DNA of 64,000 bases from Microseira wollei NIES-4236 (GTDB lineage: Bacteria > Cyanobacteriota > Cyanobacteriia > Cyanobacteriales > Aerosakkonemataceae): assembly GCF_020521235.1 (NCBI RefSeq), contig NZ_BLAY01000004.1, positions 31,224 to 95,223 of the forward strand, read 5' to 3'. The position numbers were made by a program, and so were the translations under genes. Positions 16,843-25,889 of the stretch are shown here, piece by piece. The notes below the pieces were generated by a model that worked only from the letters and a program-made list of their open reading frames with translations, made no database searches and was not told the origin of the DNA. Numbering within the stretch: the first letter of the stretch is position 1; the number at the start of each line of letters is the position of its first letter.

Positions 16843-17889
16843 ATGGAACCCAAAATTAATTTTGGTTTGGTTGGTGCAGGCAGTATTGCCCAAGCTTACG
16901 TGCAAGCATTTGGTACTTGCAAAAATGCCCAGTTAGTAGCCGTCGCAGATATTCGACTTGATGCGGCTAAAACTTTAGCAGCCAAATTAGGATGCCAAAG
17001 CTACGACTCTTACCAAGCGATGGCTGAAAGCGAAAAACTGGATGCAGTTATTATTTGCACCCCGCCAATCACCCATCCAGAAATCAGCCTGTATTTTATC
17101 GACCGGAAAATTCACGTACTCTGCGAAAAACCTTTCAGCATTGACTCGAAAAGTGCCAAAACAATGCTTGATTCTGCGAAAAAAGCTGGTGTCAAGCTGA
17201 CAATGGCCTCAAAATTCCGCTACGTCGAGGACGTAATTAAAGCCAGAAATATCGTCAATTCGGGAATTTTGGGAGAAATTGTTTTATTTGAAAATGCCTT
17301 TACCGCCCGGGTTGATATGACATGCCGCTGGAATTCTAACCCCAAAGTTAGCGGCGGCGGCGTGTTAATTGATAACGGCACCCACTCGGTTGATATCATG
17401 CGCTATTTTCTCGGCCCCCTGGCAGAAGTGCAGGTGGTAGAAGGCAAGCGCATTCAAGGATTAATCGTCGAAGATACGGTGCGGATTTTTGTCACAAGCA
17501 CCAGCGGAGTGACGGGCAATATCGACCTATCTTGGAGTATTAATAAAGATCTAGATTACTACATCCGCATTTACGGATCTTTAGGTACGATTTCCATCGG
17601 CTGGAAAGAATCGAAATATCGTCAATCTACCAGTTCGGATTGGATTGTCTTCGGCAAAGGCTACGACAAAGTCCAAGCATTTGGCAGCCAAATCGAGAAC
17701 TTCGCGAAAGCCATCCAAGGCGAAGAATCGCTGTTAATTACCTCCCAAGATGCGTTGGCTTCCGTAGAAGTAATTGAAGCAGCTTATGCGGCAATGAACC
17801 AAAATCATTGGATGGCGGTTGCCCAAGAAACCAACGCCAGCCAACGATTAAACGGCTTGAAACAATTGTTAGAATTGAGCAAAGTATGA
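16843..17889 (+). CDS. Gfo/Idh/MocA-family oxidoreductase, WlbA-like by context
   Basis: A 348-residue NAD(P)-dependent oxidoreductase: NFGLVGAGSIAQAY Rossmann start, IICTPPITHP, CEKPFSIDSK catalytic lysine motif, then GGGVLIDNGTHSVDI in the second domain. It overlaps the next gene by 4 bp (ATGA), so it is coupled to the acetyltransferase. In the acetamido-sugar route the corresponding enzyme oxidises C3 of a UDP-sugar before amination. Start chosen at 16843 after GAGGATATAAGACT. Confidence 0.92.
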   Translation: MEPKINFGLVGAGSIAQAYVQAFGTCKNAQLVAVADIRLDAAKTLAAKLGCQSYDSYQAMAESEKLDAVIICTPPITHPEISLYFIDRKIHVLCEKPFSIDSKSAKTMLDSAKKAGVKLTMASKFRYVEDVIKARNIVNSGILGEIVLFENAFTARVDMTCRWNSNPKVSGGGVLIDNGTHSVDIMRYFLGPLAEVQVVEGKRIQGLIVEDTVRIFVTSTSGVTGNIDLSWSINKDLDYYIRIYGSLGTISIGWKESKYRQSTSSDWIVFGKGYDKVQAFGSQIENFAKAIQGEESLLITSQDALASVEVIEAAYAAMNQNHWMAVAQETNASQRLNGLKQLLELSKV

Positions 17890-18512
17890 GCGTTCGCATT
17901 CATCCCACAGCCATTGTTGAAAAAGACGTAGAAATTGGGGCTGGTTCGTCAGTTTGGGATAGCGTTCACATTCGGCATTCAACCAATATTGGCGAAGAGT
18001 GCATTGTGGGCGAAAAAACATACATCGCCTACGGTGTAAAAATTGGCAACCGGGTCAAAATTAACGCCTTTGTCTATATTTGTACGGCGGTGACAATTGA
18101 AGATGGGGTGATGATTAGTGCCGGAACAGTCTTCACCAACGATCGCTTTCCCAGAGCAACTACTTCCGACTTGAAACAGTTGCGGACTTCCGATCCGGAC
18201 GAACATACCTTGCCGACGCTGGTGCGAGAAGGCGCTACGATTGGCGCTCATTGCACAATTGGGAACGATTTGGTCATCGGACGCTTTGCCATGATTGGCA
18301 TGGGTGCGCTCGTTACCAAGTCCGTGCCGGATTTTCATTTAGCGATTGGACATCCGGCGAGGTCCGTGGGGTGCGTTTGTCGCTGCGGAGAACCACTGGT
18401 GAGGTTTTCTGATGATACGCCGCCGGATTTCGACGAGATAACCTGTTCCGCTTGCGGACTCAAGTATGCGATCAAAAATCGCATGGTAATTGAGTTGACG
18501 CCCCCAGTTTAA
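17886..18512 (+). CDS. Left-handed beta-helix (hexapeptide) acetyltransferase, WlbB/WbbJ-like
   Basis: A 208-residue enzyme. Hexapeptide repeats run from about residue 4 to 155 (IHPTAIV, IGAGSSVW, IGEECIVGE, IGAHCTIG, VIGRFAMIGMGALV). A short C-terminal zinc-ribbon-like tail follows with CRCG and CSACG, which is unusual for the family. The ATG at 17886 overlaps the stop of the upstream gene; a longer frame from 17808 lies inside that gene and is rejected. It probably N-acetylates the amino group placed by the aminotransferase. Confidence 0.92.
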   Translation: MSVRIHPTAIVEKDVEIGAGSSVWDSVHIRHSTNIGEECIVGEKTYIAYGVKIGNRVKINAFVYICTAVTIEDGVMISAGTVFTNDRFPRATTSDLKQLRTSDPDEHTLPTLVREGATIGAHCTIGNDLVIGRFAMIGMGALVTKSVPDFHLAIGHPARSVGCVCRCGEPLVRFSDDTPPDFDEITCSACGLKYAIKNRMVIELTPPV

Positions 18513-18580
18513 GAATTGCAAATTTTAGATTGCAGATTTGAGATTTAATTTAATCTGAAAGCTGCAATCTGAAATTTAAA

Positions 18581-20101
18581 ATGCCCTCAATGCGATTGAC
18601 CCGCCTCGACATTCTAGTTCTGGCAACCGTTGTTCTGATCGGATTGATTCACGTGCCTTACCCGTTTGAAGGCGATCAGGCATTGTTTACCATCGGTGCA
18701 TGGAAAATGAGCCAAGGAGGGATTCTATATCGAGATTTCTGGGACTTGAAGCAGCCTGGGATTTATGCCTTTTACCTGTTAGCCGGATCGATGTTTGGCT
18801 TCCATGAGGTGGGCATTCATAGCTTTGAATTGCTTTATATGCTTGCTTTTTCCGCCGTGCTAATAATTACTTTAAAAGATTATTACAGCCAGCGCGCGAT
18901 CGCCAGTTTAACCCCGCTGCTGACAGTCGGTATTTACTATGGCGTTTCTGGTGCTTGGCATCTGACGCAGTTGGAAGCTTTGGTTGGCTTTCCGATGTTT
19001 CTTGCCCTTTATTTTGCTGTTAAAGCTTACCTAGCTCAAAAATATCAGTTTGGATTGCTTTTCCTCTCCGGTGTGATGGGGGGAATTGTGCTGCTATTTA
19101 AGCTCATTTTCCTGCCCATCCTGCTGGTTTTTTGGGCGATGGCGCTGATTGATGCTGTGGGGGTGAAAGGGTTTTTTAAGAGGTTGATAGCGATTGGCGT
19201 AACCGTCGTTTTGGGAACTTTATTACCATTGGCGATCGCTGGGATATACTTCGCCCAGTTCGACTTGTTGCCCCTGCTTTATCAAAATTTTTTTGAACGT
19301 CCGATCCAAATATTTAATCAATCGCCATTTTCGACAAACGAGCGTTTCATCAAGTCAGTCATGTGGTTTATTTCTAGATTGGCGCCGCTGATAGTTTTTG
19401 GCTCCATCGGGGCTTATACATTTAAAAGACAGCCAAGAGATTTGATGACGCTTTACCTTGTTTTATGGTTAATATCCGGACTGGGTGTCATCTTGATCCA
19501 GTACAAACTTGGTTGGGAATACTATTTCATGTTAATCGTTGTGCCCCTCGGTATTCTAGCTGGTAAAGGCTTAGAGTTCTTGTGGCAGATAATTAGACAA
19601 AATCCTGGTTTAAATTTACCTTGTAAAAAAAGAAGCGTGGCAGCGTTTAGTCTAATCTTTCTATTTTCAACTGCATTAATATCTTTAGCTAGGAAGAGTT
19701 TTTTCTTAGTACTGGAAGGCTTCGCGATCAAACAAGACCAACAGCGAGGATACCAAAGCCATTTAGCTCCCGATTATCCGACGATTTTAAAGGAAGTGGC
19801 ATGGCTGAAAAAACCCGAAAGGTTACCTGGAGATATCTATGTTTTTGGCGATCCGCGTTATTATTTATTATCAGGTCGTAAAAGAGCGATCGCATTCCAT
19901 CTTTGGACTCCCCTAGTACCCGATCAATGGATGCAGTTACGCGAGCAATTGCAGGCAGAGCGACCAGTTTATATTTTCGTCGAAACTAGATTTAGCTTGC
20001 TCCTACAAAAACAACCCCAAATTGCCCGTTTCATTGCATCTAACTATAACATTTCGCACCAAAGTAATGCCGGGGTTTGGTACATTTTAAATCGCAAGTA
20101 G
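18581..20101 (+). CDS. GT39-like integral membrane glycosyltransferase
   Basis: A 506-residue polytopic protein with about ten hydrophobic segments. The first loop has PFEGDQALFTIGAW and YRDFWDLKQPG, acidic residues expected of GT-C transferases that use polyprenyl-phosphate sugars on the outer face of the membrane. The C-terminal 110 residues form a soluble domain (DIYVFGDPRYYLLSG). The second Met (18590) could also be the start; there is no clear ribosome site, and the preceding bases are heptamer-repeat sequence. Confidence 0.8.
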   Translation: MPSMRLTRLDILVLATVVLIGLIHVPYPFEGDQALFTIGAWKMSQGGILYRDFWDLKQPGIYAFYLLAGSMFGFHEVGIHSFELLYMLAFSAVLIITLKDYYSQRAIASLTPLLTVGIYYGVSGAWHLTQLEALVGFPMFLALYFAVKAYLAQKYQFGLLFLSGVMGGIVLLFKLIFLPILLVFWAMALIDAVGVKGFFKRLIAIGVTVVLGTLLPLAIAGIYFAQFDLLPLLYQNFFERPIQIFNQSPFSTNERFIKSVMWFISRLAPLIVFGSIGAYTFKRQPRDLMTLYLVLWLISGLGVILIQYKLGWEYYFMLIVVPLGILAGKGLEFLWQIIRQNPGLNLPCKKRSVAAFSLIFLFSTALISLARKSFFLVLEGFAIKQDQQRGYQSHLAPDYPTILKEVAWLKKPERLPGDIYVFGDPRYYLLSGRKRAIAFHLWTPLVPDQWMQLREQLQAERPVYIFVETRFSLLLQKQPQIARFIASNYNISHQSNAGVWYILNRK

Positions 20102-20145
20102 AGCGGAACTTATTTTAGATTTAATCTCAATCTTCAATTTGGACT

Positions 20146-21462
20146 ATGTTACCAAAAACAGAAAACTGGGCAATTGTAGGAGGCGGTATTTTGGGCATGA
20201 CCCTTGCCCATCGACTGGCTCAACAAGGAAAAAACGTTACCCTATTTGAGGGAGCTAACGAACTGGGTGGATTGGCAAGTGCTTGGCAGTTGGGGGATAT
20301 AGTGTGGGATCGGCATTACCACGTGACGTTGCTGTCGGATACCCGCTGGCGATCGCTGCTTGCCGAACTCGGTTTAGAACGAGAAATCGAATGGGTAGAA
20401 ACCAAAACGGGTTTGTATGCCGATGGCCAACTTTATTCTATCTCTAATTCTATCGAATTCTTGCGCTTTTTCCCTTTGGGATTAATCGACAAGCTGCGGT
20501 TTGCTTTCACGATTATCTACGGTTCTAAAATCAACGATTGGAAAAAACTAGAAAAAATCCCCGTCACCGATTGGCTGAAAAAATGGTCGGGAAAACGCGC
20601 TTTTGAAAAAATCTGGCTCCCCCTGTTGCGCGCCAAGTTAGGTGACAATTACAAAAAAGCCTCAGCCGCATTTATCTGGGCAATTATTGCCCGACTATAT
20701 GCCGCGCGTCGCACCGGATTAAAAAAAGAAATGTTTGGCTACGTTCCCGGTGGATCTGCCCGCGTTTTGGAACGATTTGGTCAAGTTTTGGCTGGAGAAC
20801 ACGTCAAAATAAAACTCGGTCATCGAGTCACAAAAGTTGAGCCTATCGGCAGGGGTAAAGTCAGCATCGAGTTTCAAAACCGAGAGCAAGAAACCTTCGA
20901 TCGCGTTATTTTAACAACCGCCGCCCCCATCGCCGCTCAAGTTTGTTCCGGACTTTCTGAAGCGGAAATTTCCCAGCTTAAAGGCATTGAATATCAAGGA
21001 ATCATTTGTGCTTCCCTGTTGTTGAAAAAACCCCTTTCCAACTTTTATGTAACGAACATTACCGACACCTGGGTTCCCTTTACCGGCGTCATCGAAATGT
21101 CAGCGTTAGTTGACCGCAAATATTTGGGTGGAAATGCCTTAGTTTACCTGCCCAAATACTTACCATCAGACGCTCCGGCATTTTCCCTATCCGACAAAGA
21201 GTTGGAGGAAAAATTCGTCCAAGCACTGCTCCAAATGTACCCTCGGTTTGAGCGCAGCGACTTGGTTTGCTTTCAAGTTTCGCGAGTCAGGTACGTGCTG
21301 GCAATTTCAACAGTGAATTACTCGGAAAAATTACCGCCAATGCCAACTTCCATACCCGGAGTTTATATTATCAATTCAGCCCATATCGTCAACGGAACGC
21401 TGAATGTCAACGAAACAATTCAGCTAGCCGAAAAAGTAGCCGAACAGTTTTTAGCTAACTAG
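20146..21462 (+). CDS. FAD-dependent amine-oxidase-fold protein of sugar clusters
   Basis: A 438-residue flavoprotein. WAIVGGGILGMTLAHRLA is the FAD dinucleotide-binding fold, followed by LFEGANELGGLAS (GG doublet) and a second FAD contact near the C terminus. Relatives in polysaccharide loci are annotated as protoporphyrinogen-oxidase-like or UDP-galactopyranose-mutase-like; the exact reaction is open. There is no signal peptide. It lies 44 bp after the membrane transferase and 70 bp before the methyltransferase, separated by a heptamer array that follows its TAG stop. Confidence 0.85.
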   Translation: MLPKTENWAIVGGGILGMTLAHRLAQQGKNVTLFEGANELGGLASAWQLGDIVWDRHYHVTLLSDTRWRSLLAELGLEREIEWVETKTGLYADGQLYSISNSIEFLRFFPLGLIDKLRFAFTIIYGSKINDWKKLEKIPVTDWLKKWSGKRAFEKIWLPLLRAKLGDNYKKASAAFIWAIIARLYAARRTGLKKEMFGYVPGGSARVLERFGQVLAGEHVKIKLGHRVTKVEPIGRGKVSIEFQNREQETFDRVILTTAAPIAAQVCSGLSEAEISQLKGIEYQGIICASLLLKKPLSNFYVTNITDTWVPFTGVIEMSALVDRKYLGGNALVYLPKYLPSDAPAFSLSDKELEEKFVQALLQMYPRFERSDLVCFQVSRVRYVLAISTVNYSEKLPPMPTSIPGVYIINSAHIVNGTLNVNETIQLAEKVAEQFLAN

Positions 21463-21464
21463 CT

Positions 21465-21532
21465 CAATTAGCAATTAGCAATTAGCAATTACCAATTACC
21501 AATTACCAATTACCAATTACCAATTACCAATT
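21465..21532 (+). repeat. Heptamer array (CAATTAG)3(CAATTAC)6 abutting a start codon
   Basis: Nine full units and a CAATT remainder run straight into the ATG at 21533. The unit switches from CAATTAG to CAATTAC at 21486. No ribosome-binding site can exist between the array and the gene. Confidence 0.95.
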
Positions 21533-22381
21533 ATGAACTGTCCAATTTGCGATGCACCCACGCGCCGTTTGTTTAAAAAGTATGGCTATTGGATCAGAGT
21601 TTGCGAAACTTGCTTTCACCAATTCGCCGAACTCAGCCCAACTTTAGCCCATGGGGAACAAGTTTACGGCGACGAATACTTTGAAGGGGGGGGTGCGGGT
21701 TATCCCAACTACTTAGGCGAAGCAAAAATTCTTAGATCTCATAGCCGTCGCTACAGCAAAATTTTGGCACGTTACATGCAACCCGGAACGATGCTGGATG
21801 TCGGCGCCGCAGCGGGTTTTATCCTTCAAGGGTTCACAGACGGCGGATGGACGGGTAGAGGCATCGAACCGAACCCGCGCATGGCAGAATACGGACGGAT
21901 GCATCTGGGGTTACCCATCGAGACGGGGACGCTGGAAGAGTTTAAAACCAGCGATTGCTACGACCTCATCACCATGATCCAAGTTATTCCTCACTTTTTC
22001 GCTCTCAAAAGTGCTTTGCAGACAGCTGAAAAAGTTACTAAACCCAACGGGTATTGGCTGATTGAAACTTGGAATCGAGAAAGCTTGATGGCGCGAATTT
22101 TTGGTAAAAATTGGCACGAATACAGTCCCCCTAGCGTCCTCCACTGGTTCTCCCCTTCTGGACTGCAAAACCTCACCACACAGTTTGGCTTTCGCGAAAT
22201 TGCCAGAGGAAGACCCTCAAAATGGATTCAAGCTTCCCACGGGAAATCTCTACTTGGTTACAAGCTAAAAGGATCGACCTTGGGAAAACTGGCGATGAAG
22301 GTAGTTAATTTGATTCCCGACGATCTATCCATCCCTTACCCGTCAGAGGATCTTTTCTGGGCGCTGTATCAAAAACAATAG
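21533..22381 (+). CDS. Class I SAM methyltransferase with N-terminal zinc ribbon
   Basis: A 282-residue protein. It begins CPIC and later CETC (C-x2-C pairs about 25 residues apart), as in sugar C-methyltransferase-like proteins, then MLDVGAAAGFILQGF (SAM motif I) and WLIETWN. It probably methylates a nucleotide sugar or glycan in this cluster. The start codon directly follows the heptamer array, so translation must be leaderless-like or coupled. Confidence 0.85.
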   Translation: MNCPICDAPTRRLFKKYGYWIRVCETCFHQFAELSPTLAHGEQVYGDEYFEGGGAGYPNYLGEAKILRSHSRRYSKILARYMQPGTMLDVGAAAGFILQGFTDGGWTGRGIEPNPRMAEYGRMHLGLPIETGTLEEFKTSDCYDLITMIQVIPHFFALKSALQTAEKVTKPNGYWLIETWNRESLMARIFGKNWHEYSPPSVLHWFSPSGLQNLTTQFGFREIARGRPSKWIQASHGKSLLGYKLKGSTLGKLAMKVVNLIPDDLSIPYPSEDLFWALYQKQ

Positions 22382-22610
22382 TTAATTGATTTGAAATTTC
22401 AGATTTTAGATTTGAGATTTCAGATTTCAAATTCTAAGATTTGTTGCTGATGCGGGCATCCCAGACAAAATCAATCTAAAATCTCCTATCTAAAATCTAA
22501 AATTACTGTAAGCTGTTTGGCGATCAAATGGTTCCATAAATTATCGATCGTGGGGTGCATATATCGCGAACAGAAACAGACAGGTATTACCCAAAAACCA
22601 GGGGGCTATA
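22382..22610. other. 229-bp gap with inverted heptamer arms
   Basis: AGATTT-type heptamers (about 22396-22442) and their complement (TCTAAAATCT type, about 22474-22502) can pair across the gap. No gene seen. Confidence 0.7.
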
Positions 22611-23133
22611 ATGAAAATGCCTCGTCACAACTTGACGTTAACCAGAAACCCGGTTACTTCGGTTTTTGGCATCATTCCTAACAGAATTAAGCTGCTCCTT
22701 TTTGGCCTATTCATTCTGGGTGCTGTTTTAAAAACCTTAGATATAGGACAGCCAATCGGCGTAGACAACCTCCTATCTTGGCGGGAAACGGATATTAGCG
22801 GCATCGCCAGAAATTTTTATCGCGAAGTGATGAATTTGTTCTACCCCAGAATTGATTGGCGAGGAGATGGCCCCGCCTATGTAGAAATGGAATTTCCCCT
22901 CTATCCTTGGTTAATTTCAGGACTTACGCAAGACGAGAAAAGAAACCCGGTTTCGACCGTCGTTCGCGAAGCGGAAGGGAGGCATATCTCTCGCCACCAA
23001 ACCAAGGATTTTTCGGAGAAACCGGCAACTTGCGCGTAAGTCCTGAATTTCTGACTTGCGTCGAACATTTCCTGCAATTCGAGAATGCCAACAAGCCGTT
23101 GTGTTTGAATTAACTCCCAAGCTCAAAAAATAA
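22611..23133 (+). pseudogene. GT39-type glycosyltransferase remnant interrupted by a MITE
   Basis: The N-terminal 102 codons are recognisable: one TM (about 24-42), then LSWRETDISGIARNFY, FYPRIDWRGDGPAYVEMEFPLYPWLI, the acidic first loop of GT39/ArnT-like enzymes. The frame is then broken by the 128-bp element at 22918. Removing the element and one AATTT joins the frame to LRRTFPAIRECQQAVVFEL and a stop at 23131-23133, giving only 129 residues against about 500 in the family. An internal deletion therefore probably preceded or accompanied the insertion. Confidence 0.75.
22913..23050. mobile_element. 128-bp MITE-type element with AATTT target duplication
   Basis: CAGGACTTACGCA at 22918 to GCGTAAGTCCTG at 23045, with AATTT at 22913-22917 and 23046-23050. 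The interior is nearly identical to the copy at 13671-13799 (CGACCGTCGTTCGCGAAGCG and so on), which implies recent movement of this subfamily. Confidence 0.9.
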
Positions 23134-23137
23134 ACCT

Positions 23138-24718
23138 ATGAACGCGAAAATATCCCAGGGGCTATCTACATCAGCGCTAAAATTCCTAGTTATCGCTTTG
23201 TTAGCGCTAGGCATATTTTGTCGATTCGTTAACCTTGACCAAAAAGCTTACTGGCTGGATGAAGCTTTTACCTCGCTGCATCTTTCTGGTTATTCAGATC
23301 GAGAAGTAGAGAATCAAATTGTTAACGCTGGGATCGTTAGCGTTGCAGAGTTACTCAAGTATCAGTATCCCAGTCCTGAAAAAACAGTTTTTGATACGGT
23401 CGATCGGATTGCGGAAACAGCACCGGAATTGCCACCGCTGTATTTTGCGCTCGCTAGATTTTGGCTCCAGTTATTCGGCAATTCCATCACCGCGCTCCGC
23501 AGTCTGTCTGCCATAATTAGCTTGCTAGTTTTTCCCAGCATTTATTGGCTGTGTCTGGAACTCTTTAAATCCCCATCAGTCGGGTGGATAGCGCTCGCTT
23601 TAATAGCCGTTTCACCGTTTCACGTCCTCTTCGCCCAAGAAGCGCGACCTTATAGTTTGTGGACGGTAATAATTTTACTATCTAATGCTTCGCTGCTGCG
23701 AGCAATGCGGCTACAAACAAAGCTCAGTTGGATCGCTTATGCAGTCACTGTAATCTTGGGGTTGTATACTCATCTATTTTCGGCTTTACTGTTTTTCACT
23801 CAAGGGGTTTATGCAGTCTTAAGCCAACGCTTTCGATTGACTAAAACTCTAATTTGCTATCGAATTGCCTCGGTAATATCGCTCATAGCTTTTGCCCCTT
23901 GGCTTTACCCAGCTATAATTACCATATCTCGATATCCAAAGCAACCTGTAGAAGCAGCAACAACCGCGTATACCATCACCTTAGTTAAAGGTTGGATTCG
24001 CGGGTTTGGCTTGTTTTTTGCCGATTTTAGCATCGATGAAACCAGTGGTTTAATTGCCGTAATTTTATTTTGTATTTTGCTAGTATTTATTTTAGCATTA
24101 GTCTGGTATTCGATTTATTATTTATGTATAAATAACCCTCCAAATGTTGGGTTATTTGTTTTGATATCAATCGCACTACCTCCGCTAGTAATAATTTTAT
24201 TAGATTTAATGCAAGGGCAAATCAGATCGACGATATCTCGTTATTTCGTATCTAGCGGTTTGTTCGTGCAGCTAACAGTTGCTTACCTGTTGGCAAATAA
24301 ACTGGGGAAAACTTACGAGCGACCGTTAAAACATCAACAATGGAAAATTGCCGCGCTCGCTTTACTTTCCGTAGGCGTGTTATCCTGCGTAACTATCTCC
24401 CAATCCCCAGTTTGGTGGACGAAAGCTGAAGATAAAAATAATCATAAAGTGGCTGAGATTATTAACAAAGCCAAGAAACCACTAATTGTCAGCGATGCTT
24501 TTTTTGTGAAAATGTTCCCCCTCAGCCATGTTTTAGATGAAAAAGTGAAAATTCAGTTATTACCTAGCCCAAAGATAGCCAAAATTACTCAAGGTTTTAG
24601 CGATGTGTTTTTGTACAAAATTTCTCAAAAATTAATCGATGAATTAAAACAAAAACAGCAGCTTAAAGTAGAACCAGTTTACCCCCAGTATCTATGGCAA
24701 GTGAAGCAGAAAAATTGA
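23138..24718 (+). CDS. GT39-family membrane glycosyltransferase
   Basis: A 526-residue polytopic GT-C protein. The first luminal loop has LDQKAYWLDEAFTSLHLSGY (acidic pair in WLDEAF), then PPLYFALARFW, both typical of ArnT/PMT-like enzymes that transfer sugars from polyprenyl phosphate. About eleven TM segments follow and a short soluble tail. It starts 5 bp after the stop of the upstream remnant, so the two were probably one operon. Confidence 0.88.
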   Translation: MNAKISQGLSTSALKFLVIALLALGIFCRFVNLDQKAYWLDEAFTSLHLSGYSDREVENQIVNAGIVSVAELLKYQYPSPEKTVFDTVDRIAETAPELPPLYFALARFWLQLFGNSITALRSLSAIISLLVFPSIYWLCLELFKSPSVGWIALALIAVSPFHVLFAQEARPYSLWTVIILLSNASLLRAMRLQTKLSWIAYAVTVILGLYTHLFSALLFFTQGVYAVLSQRFRLTKTLICYRIASVISLIAFAPWLYPAIITISRYPKQPVEAATTAYTITLVKGWIRGFGLFFADFSIDETSGLIAVILFCILLVFILALVWYSIYYLCINNPPNVGLFVLISIALPPLVIILLDLMQGQIRSTISRYFVSSGLFVQLTVAYLLANKLGKTYERPLKHQQWKIAALALLSVGVLSCVTISQSPVWWTKAEDKNNHKVAEIINKAKKPLIVSDAFFVKMFPLSHVLDEKVKIQLLPSPKIAKITQGFSDVFLYKISQKLIDELKQKQQLKVEPVYPQYLWQVKQKN

Positions 24719-24752
24719 CGGTAACCGGCTAAGGCTTTAAAAAATAAAAACG

Positions 24753-24787
24753 ACCATTACCAATTCCCAATTACCCATTACCAATTG
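24753..24787 (+). repeat. CAATTCC/CAATTAC heptamer array before a start codon
   Basis: Imperfect units (CCATTAC, CAATTCC, CAATTAC, CCATTAC, CAATTG) end exactly at the ATG at 24788. Confidence 0.85.
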
Positions 24788-25777
24788 ATGATGAACGCAA
24801 ACAAGAAACCAATTGCTAGCCTATCCCTAGATCTGGATAACAAGTGGTCTTACATGAAAACCCACGGAGATCCGGGTTGGGAAACTTTTCCCTCTTACTT
24901 GGATATTGTAGTGCCGCGTTTTATAGACTTTCTTGGGGAAAGAAATCTAACAATCACCGTTTTTATCGTCGGTCAGGATGCGGCATTAGAAAAGAACCAT
25001 GCAGCACTCAGATCGATTGCTGAGGCGGGACACGAAATCGGAAATCACTCGTTTAAGCACGAACCTTGGTTACACCTTTACTCTGAAGAAGAGATAGAAA
25101 AAGAGATTGCGAGCGCAGAATACCATATCGAACAAGCCACTGGCAAAAAACCCATTGGCTTTCGCGGCCCAGGATTCAGCATTTCCCGCAGCACATTGCA
25201 AGTTTTAGCACGACGCGGCTATCAGTACGAGGCTTCCACCTTTCCCACTTTCCTCGGCCCACTGGCAAGAGCTTACTACTTTATGACCAGTAAATTGAGC
25301 CAGGAAGAAATGGAACAGCGGAAAGTTCTTTTTGGCACGTTCGATGAAGGATTTCGACCCCTCAAACCCTACCAGTGGCAGTTAAATACTGGCGGACTCA
25401 TAGAAATTCCAGTAACGACGCTGCCGATTTTTAAAGTGCCGATTCATTTCAGCTATTTGCTTTATTTAAGCGTATTTTCTGCCCCCCTGGCGCGGCTTTA
25501 TTTCCATATCGCTTTGAAACTCTGCCGCTTAACGGGAACGCAACCTTCCTTGCTATTGCACCCGCTCGATTTTCTCGGCGGCGATGACATTCCAGAGCTA
25601 TCTTTTTTCCCAGCAATGAACCTTCCCGGTTACAAAAAATTAGCCTTGCTCAGTAAGTTAGTTGGCCTGCTATCCGAGCAATTTACGATAGTAACAATGC
25701 AGCAACACGCTGAGTTAGCAACTGAACGGGTCAAACTTCCCAGGGTAGAACCCCGCTTCCGTCAGGTAGGAGTTTAA
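24788..25777 (+). CDS. Polysaccharide deacetylase (NodB homology)
   Basis: A 329-residue CE4-like protein. Motif 1 is SLDLDNKW, so the second Asp of the usual TFDDG is replaced by Asn; motif 2 GNHSFKHEPW keeps both zinc histidines (H-x3-H); motif 3 is RGPGFS. A conserved HPLDF lies near the C terminus. No signal peptide, so it probably acts on cytoplasmic lipid-linked or nucleotide-linked sugar, as in PIG-L/ArnD-type roles. The ATG at 24788 is followed by a second at 24791; either could be used. A MITE follows 1 bp after the stop codon. Confidence 0.88.
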   Translation: MMNANKKPIASLSLDLDNKWSYMKTHGDPGWETFPSYLDIVVPRFIDFLGERNLTITVFIVGQDAALEKNHAALRSIAEAGHEIGNHSFKHEPWLHLYSEEEIEKEIASAEYHIEQATGKKPIGFRGPGFSISRSTLQVLARRGYQYEASTFPTFLGPLARAYYFMTSKLSQEEMEQRKVLFGTFDEGFRPLKPYQWQLNTGGLIEIPVTTLPIFKVPIHFSYLLYLSVFSAPLARLYFHIALKLCRLTGTQPSLLLHPLDFLGGDDIPELSFFPAMNLPGYKKLALLSKLVGLLSEQFTIVTMQQHAELATERVKLPRVEPRFRQVGV

Positions 25778-25778
25778 A

Positions 25779-25889
25779 AGACTCAGAACTTACGCTCATA
25801 TTCCCGGTTTCTACGAAAAATCCTTGGTTTGGAAGAGATCGACGGTCTCACCTTTGTTTCTTTTCTCGTCGTGGGTAAGTCCTGAGACT
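25779..25889. mobile_element. 101-bp MITE-type element with AGACT target duplication
   Basis: Element 25784-25884 (CAGAACTTACGC to GGGTAAGTCCTG) flanked by AGACT at 25779-25783 and 25885-25889. It carries TTCCCGGTTTCTACG as in other copies. It lies directly after the deacetylase stop. Confidence 0.85.
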
